A stretch of 8,357 nt of DNA, from contig DXDV01000212.1 of the NCBI GenBank assembly GCA_019115345.1, forward strand, positions 1-8,357. Direction: 5' to 3'. A model generated the notes under the pieces. That model was not told where the DNA came from. It worked only from the letters and a program-made list of their open reading frames with translations, and did no database searches. The stretch is from Candidatus Intestinimonas stercorigallinarum (GTDB lineage: Bacteria > Bacillota > Clostridia > Oscillospirales > Oscillospiraceae). Positions 5,595-8,357 of this stretch are shown in pieces (positions within the stretch are counted from its first letter, which is position 1; the number at the start of each line of letters is the position of its first letter). Position numbers and translations under genes: made by a program.

Positions 5595-5601
5595 ATATTA
5601 C
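5585..5601. promoter_or_regulatory. 17-base palindrome over the ddl -10 region (possible operator)
   Basis: GTAATATA-A-TATATTAC is a perfect 8+8 inverted repeat with a 1-base centre, lying across the -10 hexamer and the expected start point. Symmetry of this size at this spot fits a dimeric repressor site. AT-rich promoter DNA can also be symmetric by chance, and no regulator gene is in the window. Confidence 0.4.
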
Positions 5602-5619
5602 GTGAGAGCAGTGCCGAAT

Positions 5620-5669
5620 GGGGCCGGGGGCCCCGGCGCGAAGGCGGATGGTCCCATCTCTGAGAGGAG
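5620..5669 (+). other. Leader of ddl with GC hairpin and ribosome site
   Basis: GGGGCC-GGG-GGCCCC (5620-5634) can form a tight stem. The degenerate palindrome GCGGATGGTCCCATC follows at 5644-5658. GAGAGGAG (5662-5669) is the ribosome binding site, 10 bases before the ddl ATG. No known riboswitch fold or T-box is recognised. Confidence 0.45.
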
Positions 5670-5679
5670 TTTTGCGTGC

Positions 5680-6735
5680 ATGAGAATCGTGGTCCTGGCG
5701 GGCGGGCTGAGCCCGGAGCGGAACGTATCCCTGTCCTCCGGCGTCATGGTGGCGGAGGCCCTGCGGAGCCGGGGCCACCGGACGGCCCTGGTAGACCTGT
5801 ATTTTGGCCTGGAGAACTGGGAGGGGGAGCCGGAGGGGCTCTATGACGCCCCCGCGCCGGCGTCCTGGCGGCGGGTGGACCACGCCGCGCCCGACCTGGA
5901 GGAGGTCCGGGCCCGGCGGCGCTGGAAGAGCGGGAGCCAGTTCGGCCCCGGGGTGCTGGAACTGTGCGCCGGCGCCGACGCCGTCTTTCTGGCCCTCCAC
6001 GGGGCCTGCGGCGAGGACGGACGGGTCCAGGCGGCCCTGGACCTGATGGGCATTCCCTATACCGGCTCGGGATATCTGGGCAGCGCCATCGCCATGGACA
6101 AGGACCTCACCAAGCGGCTGTGCGCCCAGGCCGGCATCGACACCCCCCGCTGGCAGGTGCTGCGGTACGGCCGGGAGGACATCCCCGCCCTGAGCCGGAG
6201 CCTGGAGCTGCCCCTGGTGCTCAAGCCCATGGACTCCGGCTCCTCCATCGGGGTGTCCATCGCCCATGACCGGGCGGAGCTTGCCGCCGCCCTCACCGGC
6301 GGCCTGGCCTTCGGCGGCCGGGTCATCGTGGAGCAGTACGTCTCCGGCCGGGAGATCCAGGTGGGGGTTTTGGAGGACCGGGCCCTGCCCTCCATCGAGA
6401 TCATCCCCAAAGAGGGCTTTTACGACTACGAGAACAAGTACCAGCCGGGGGCGGCGGTGGAGGTCTGTCCCGCGCCGGTGGACGCCGCGCTGGAGGTCCG
6501 GCTGGGGGAGACGGCCCGGAAGGTCCACGCCCTGGTGGGCCTGTCGGTCTACTCCCGGAGCGATTTCATCGTGGACGCCCAGGGAAAGCCCTGGTTCCTG
6601 GAGATCAACACCCTCCCCGGCATGACCCCCACCAGCCTGCTGCCCCAGGAGGCGGCGGCGGCGGGCATCGACTACCCCACCCTGTGTGAGCGCATCCTCA
6701 TGGCCTCCCTGGAGGTCCGGCGCTCCGGGCGCTGA
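5680..6735 (+). CDS. ddl: D-alanine--D-alanine ligase
   Basis: ATP-grasp ligase of 351 residues joining two D-alanines with ATP hydrolysis to make the end of the wall peptide. The N-terminal signature reads LAGGLSPERNVSLSSG at 6-21. LALHGACGEDGRVQAALDLM is at 104-123, followed by GIPYTGSGYLGSAIAMDKD at 124-142. The nucleotide-binding segment is LVLKPMDSGSSIGVS at 179-193. The omega-loop region GFYDYENKY at 246-254 carries the Tyr typical of D-Ala:D-Ala ligases rather than the His of VanA-type D-lactate ligases. The metal-binding end is SRSDFIVD at 292-299 and FLEINTLPGMTPTSLLPQEA at 306-325. The ATG at 5680 has GAGAGGAG 10 bases upstream; upstream in-frame codons run through the repeat and promoter and are not coding. 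murF follows after 31 bases. A segment at about 42-90 is longer than in E. coli DdlB, as in many Gram-positive ligases. Confidence 0.96.
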   Translation: MRIVVLAGGLSPERNVSLSSGVMVAEALRSRGHRTALVDLYFGLENWEGEPEGLYDAPAPASWRRVDHAAPDLEEVRARRRWKSGSQFGPGVLELCAGADAVFLALHGACGEDGRVQAALDLMGIPYTGSGYLGSAIAMDKDLTKRLCAQAGIDTPRWQVLRYGREDIPALSRSLELPLVLKPMDSGSSIGVSIAHDRAELAAALTGGLAFGGRVIVEQYVSGREIQVGVLEDRALPSIEIIPKEGFYDYENKYQPGAAVEVCPAPVDAALEVRLGETARKVHALVGLSVYSRSDFIVDAQGKPWFLEINTLPGMTPTSLLPQEAAAAGIDYPTLCERILMASLEVRRSGR

Positions 6736-6750
6736 GGGAGAAGAGAAGAA

Positions 6751-6760
6751 AAGGAGAAGG
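6751..6760 (+). promoter_or_regulatory. Ribosome binding site of murF in a purine-only tract
   Basis: AAGGAG then AAGG lie 10 and 6 bases before the ATG at 6767, within a run of purines covering about 6734-6760. It sits in the 31-base ddl-murF gap, which holds no terminator or promoter, so the two genes are probably one transcript. Confidence 0.75.
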
Positions 6761-6766
6761 TCACGA

Positions 6767-8161
6767 ATGGAGCCCATCACCATACGAGAGATCATGGAGG
6801 CCGTGGACGGCAAGCTGCTGGGAGAGTACGACGCTCTGGACCACACGGTGACCCACGTCTTTACCGACAGCCGCAAGCCCGACCCCGGCGCCCTCTTCAT
6901 CCCCCTGGTGGGGGAGCGCTTCGACGGCCACGCCTTCATCCACGACGCCCTGGAGGGGGGCGCGGCCGGGTGCTTCACCCAGCGGGAGCGGGAGAGCTAC
7001 CTGCCCGGGAAGTTCTATATCAAGGTGAACAGCACCCAGAAGGCCCTCCGGGACCTGGCCCGCTGGTACAAGAAGCGGTTCCATATCCCCTTTGTGGCCA
7101 TCACCGGCAGCGTGGGCAAGACCACCACCAAGGACATGGTGGCGGCGGTGCTGGGGGAGCGGTTCAAGGTCCTCAAGACCGAAGGCAACTTCAACAACGA
7201 GGTGGGCCTCCCCCTCACCCTGCTGCGCCTGAACAGCACCCACGAGATCTGCGTGCTGGAGATGGGCATGAACCACTTTGGGGAGATCGAGTACCTCAGC
7301 GCCATCGTGGAGCCCGATGTGGCCGTCATCACCAACATCGGCGACTCCCACATTGAGAATCTGGGCTCCCGGGAGAACATCCTCAAGGCCAAGTGTGAGA
7401 TCTTCTCCCACATGGACCCGGAAAAGGGCTTTGTGATCCTCAACGGGGACGACCCCCTGCTGGCCGGACTGCGGCCTACCCTGGCCTTCGAGACGGTGTC
7501 GGTGGGGACGGCGGAGGGCCTGGAGTACCGGGCCACCGGGGTGACGGCGGACGGGGAGCAGAGCGTCCGCTGCCATGTGACCACCCCCAGGGAGCGCTTC
7601 GACGCCCAGATCCCCGCCCTGGGCAGCCATATGCTCTACCCTACCCTCACCGCGGCGGCGGTGGCCGAGCGCTTCGGCATGACGGGGGAGGAGATCGCCC
7701 GTGGCATCCTCCGCTTCGCCCCCACCAAGATGCGCATGAACATCCTCAAGCGGGGGGACGGCATCACCATCCTCAACGACACCTACAACGCCAACCCCCA
7801 GTCCATGCGGGCGGCGGTGGAGGTCCTGGCCAAGAGCGGAACGGGCTATAAGATCGCCGTGCTGGGGGACATGTTCGAGCTGGGGCCCTTCGCCCCCAAC
7901 CTCCACGCCGGCGTGGGCGAGTATCTGAGCCGGGCGGGCATCGACTGCCTGCTGGCGGTGGGCGACCTGGCCGAGCACATCTACCTGGCGGCCCAGCGCT
8001 CCGGCGTGCCCGACGCCTTCTGGTGCCGGACCAAGGAGGAGGCCAAGCCCATCCTGGAACAGCTGGTGCGGCCCGGGTCCACCGTCCTGGTGAAGGCCTC
8101 CCGGGGCATGGCCTTCGAGGAGCTGGTGGACTACCTCAAGTCCATCACAAAGGAGCCGTAA
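6767..8161 (+). CDS. murF: UDP-N-acetylmuramoyl-tripeptide--D-alanyl-D-alanine ligase
   Basis: Last cytoplasmic ligase of muropeptide assembly, 464 residues. It uses ATP to add D-Ala-D-Ala to UDP-MurNAc-tripeptide, making the pentapeptide. The N-terminal substrate domain contains TDSRKPDPGALFIPLVGERF at 33-52. The central Mur ligase domain has the P-loop GSVGKTTTK at 114-122, GNFNNEVGLPLTLL at 140-153, LEMGMNHFGEI at 164-174, and TNIGDSHIENLGSRENILKA at 189-208. The Lys at 209 is in the position that is carbamylated in Mur ligases. The C-terminal domain has FAPTKMRMNIL at 317-327, NDTYNANPQSMRAA at 337-350, LGDMFELG at 366-373 and LVKASRGMAFEELVD at 441-455. The segment GSHMLYPTLTAAAVA replaces the more usual GxHNVxNALAA-like stretch. 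It directly uses the product of ddl, which lies 31 bases upstream. The start is set by the ATG and its purine-rich ribosome site. Confidence 0.96.
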   Translation: MEPITIREIMEAVDGKLLGEYDALDHTVTHVFTDSRKPDPGALFIPLVGERFDGHAFIHDALEGGAAGCFTQRERESYLPGKFYIKVNSTQKALRDLARWYKKRFHIPFVAITGSVGKTTTKDMVAAVLGERFKVLKTEGNFNNEVGLPLTLLRLNSTHEICVLEMGMNHFGEIEYLSAIVEPDVAVITNIGDSHIENLGSRENILKAKCEIFSHMDPEKGFVILNGDDPLLAGLRPTLAFETVSVGTAEGLEYRATGVTADGEQSVRCHVTTPRERFDAQIPALGSHMLYPTLTAAAVAERFGMTGEEIARGILRFAPTKMRMNILKRGDGITILNDTYNANPQSMRAAVEVLAKSGTGYKIAVLGDMFELGPFAPNLHAGVGEYLSRAGIDCLLAVGDLAEHIYLAAQRSGVPDAFWCRTKEEAKPILEQLVRPGSTVLVKASRGMAFEELVDYLKSITKEP

Positions 8162-8168
8162 GAGAGAC

Positions 8169-8199
8169 AAAAAGCCGTGCCGCGGAATGCGGCACGGCT
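8169..8199 (-). terminator. Terminator hairpin with T-run on the minus strand
   Basis: AGCCGTGCCGC (8173-8183) and GCGGCACGGCT (8189-8199) form a perfect 11-bp stem with a 5-base loop. On the minus strand it is followed by a run of T (complement of the A-run at 8169-8173), the classic intrinsic terminator layout for a transcript arriving from the right. On the plus strand, just 11 bases after the murF stop, the stem is followed by CAGG and the repeat unit with no T-run, so its use by the ddl-murF transcript is less sure. It suggests a convergent minus-strand gene outside the window. Confidence 0.7.
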
Positions 8200-8203
8200 C
8201 AGG

Positions 8204-8357
8204 CTGTCGAAAAAGTCCCTTGGGGAACTTTTTCGACAGCCTGCATCCCGTTACTTTCCCGCCCTAGAGAGGGCGGAAAAGTCCTCGCTTTGCTCGCCGC
8301 AGCCCTTGCCCTGCAAGGACTGCGGGGGATGTCATCCCATTCGAGGCGGGCTGCCGC
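8204..8357 (+). repeat. Structured intergenic repeat unit, copy 2 (cut by window edge)
   Basis: Matches 5257-5410 without gaps (offset 2947). By hand count there are 19 differences in 154 bases, about 88% identity. Hairpin A (8204-8239) keeps its stem with one bulged base near the loop. Hairpin B (8253-8282) has one mismatch. Hairpin C (8298-8324) keeps pairing through changed bases, and hairpin D (8326-8338) differs only in its loop. The orientation is the same as in copy 1. It starts 4 bases after the hairpin downstream of murF. The right end lies outside the window. Confidence 0.85.

Noticed and set aside
5359..5679. Upstream in-frame extension of ddl
   Set aside because: It would run through repeat hairpins, the second palindrome and the promoter. 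The family N-terminus begins exactly at the ATG at 5680.
5680..6735. VanA-type D-Ala-D-Lac resistance ligase
   Set aside because: The omega loop has FYDYENKY with the Tyr typical of D-Ala-D-Ala ligases, and no vanH, vanX or vanRS genes adjoin it.
5560..6978. 472-codon minus-strand open frame opposite ddl
   Set aside because: It crosses the ddl promoter, the ddl gene and the ddl-murF gap, with no domain signature; it is a shadow of real genes.
6761..8170. 469-codon minus-strand open frame opposite murF
   Set aside because: murF has all family motifs on the plus strand. The antisense product is His/Gly/Val-rich with no recognisable domain, as expected from GC-biased third positions.

Overview
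The window looks like chromosomal DNA from a GC-rich Gram-positive anaerobe of the Clostridia, probably an Oscillospiraceae-type gut bacterium (Flavonifractor or Oscillibacter relatives). This is inferred from strong G/C bias at third codon positions, clear AAGGAGG-type Shine-Dalgarno sites, TTG and GTG starts, an S-layer-homology (SLH) surface protein, and the best-matching protein families. No taxonomic search was possible. Eight protein genes are supported. No rRNA, tRNA, CRISPR array, transposase or phage gene was found.

Layout. Positions 44-2651 carry two minus-strand genes: a secreted SLH-domain protein, and upstream of it a RodA-type peptidoglycan polymerase. At about 2730-2792 two sigma-A-like promoters stand back to back, one reading left into rodA and one reading right. 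Positions 2845-5219 form a tightly overlapped plus-strand operon: tsaE, tsaB, upp and a RimJ-like acetyltransferase (overlaps of 4, 8 and 4 bases). An internal promoter candidate inside tsaB could drive upp and the acetyltransferase separately. Positions 5220-5679 are non-coding. They hold a palindrome-rich repeat unit bracketed by two identical 28-base palindromes, then an AT-rich promoter for the next operon. Positions 5680-8161 carry ddl and murF. Positions 8162-8357 hold a terminator-like hairpin and a second copy of the repeat unit, cut off by the window edge.

How the genes work together. Ddl makes D-Ala-D-Ala, MurF adds it to the UDP-MurNAc-tripeptide, and RodA polymerises the finished lipid II, so three steps of one wall pathway lie here in two transcription units. 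The SLH protein probably binds the finished wall. TsaE and TsaB help make the tRNA modification t6A37. Upp salvages uracil to UMP. The RimJ-like enzyme probably acetylates a protein N-terminus and lies close to where many genomes keep rimI.

The genes are ordinary housekeeping functions. The least explained material is the intergenic repeat family: two roughly 88% identical structured copies, each starting 4 bases after a strong hairpin and partly showing paired compensatory changes. The regulatory layout (back-to-back promoters, a promoter inside tsaB, and a 17-base palindrome over the ddl -10 region) is the next most interesting.
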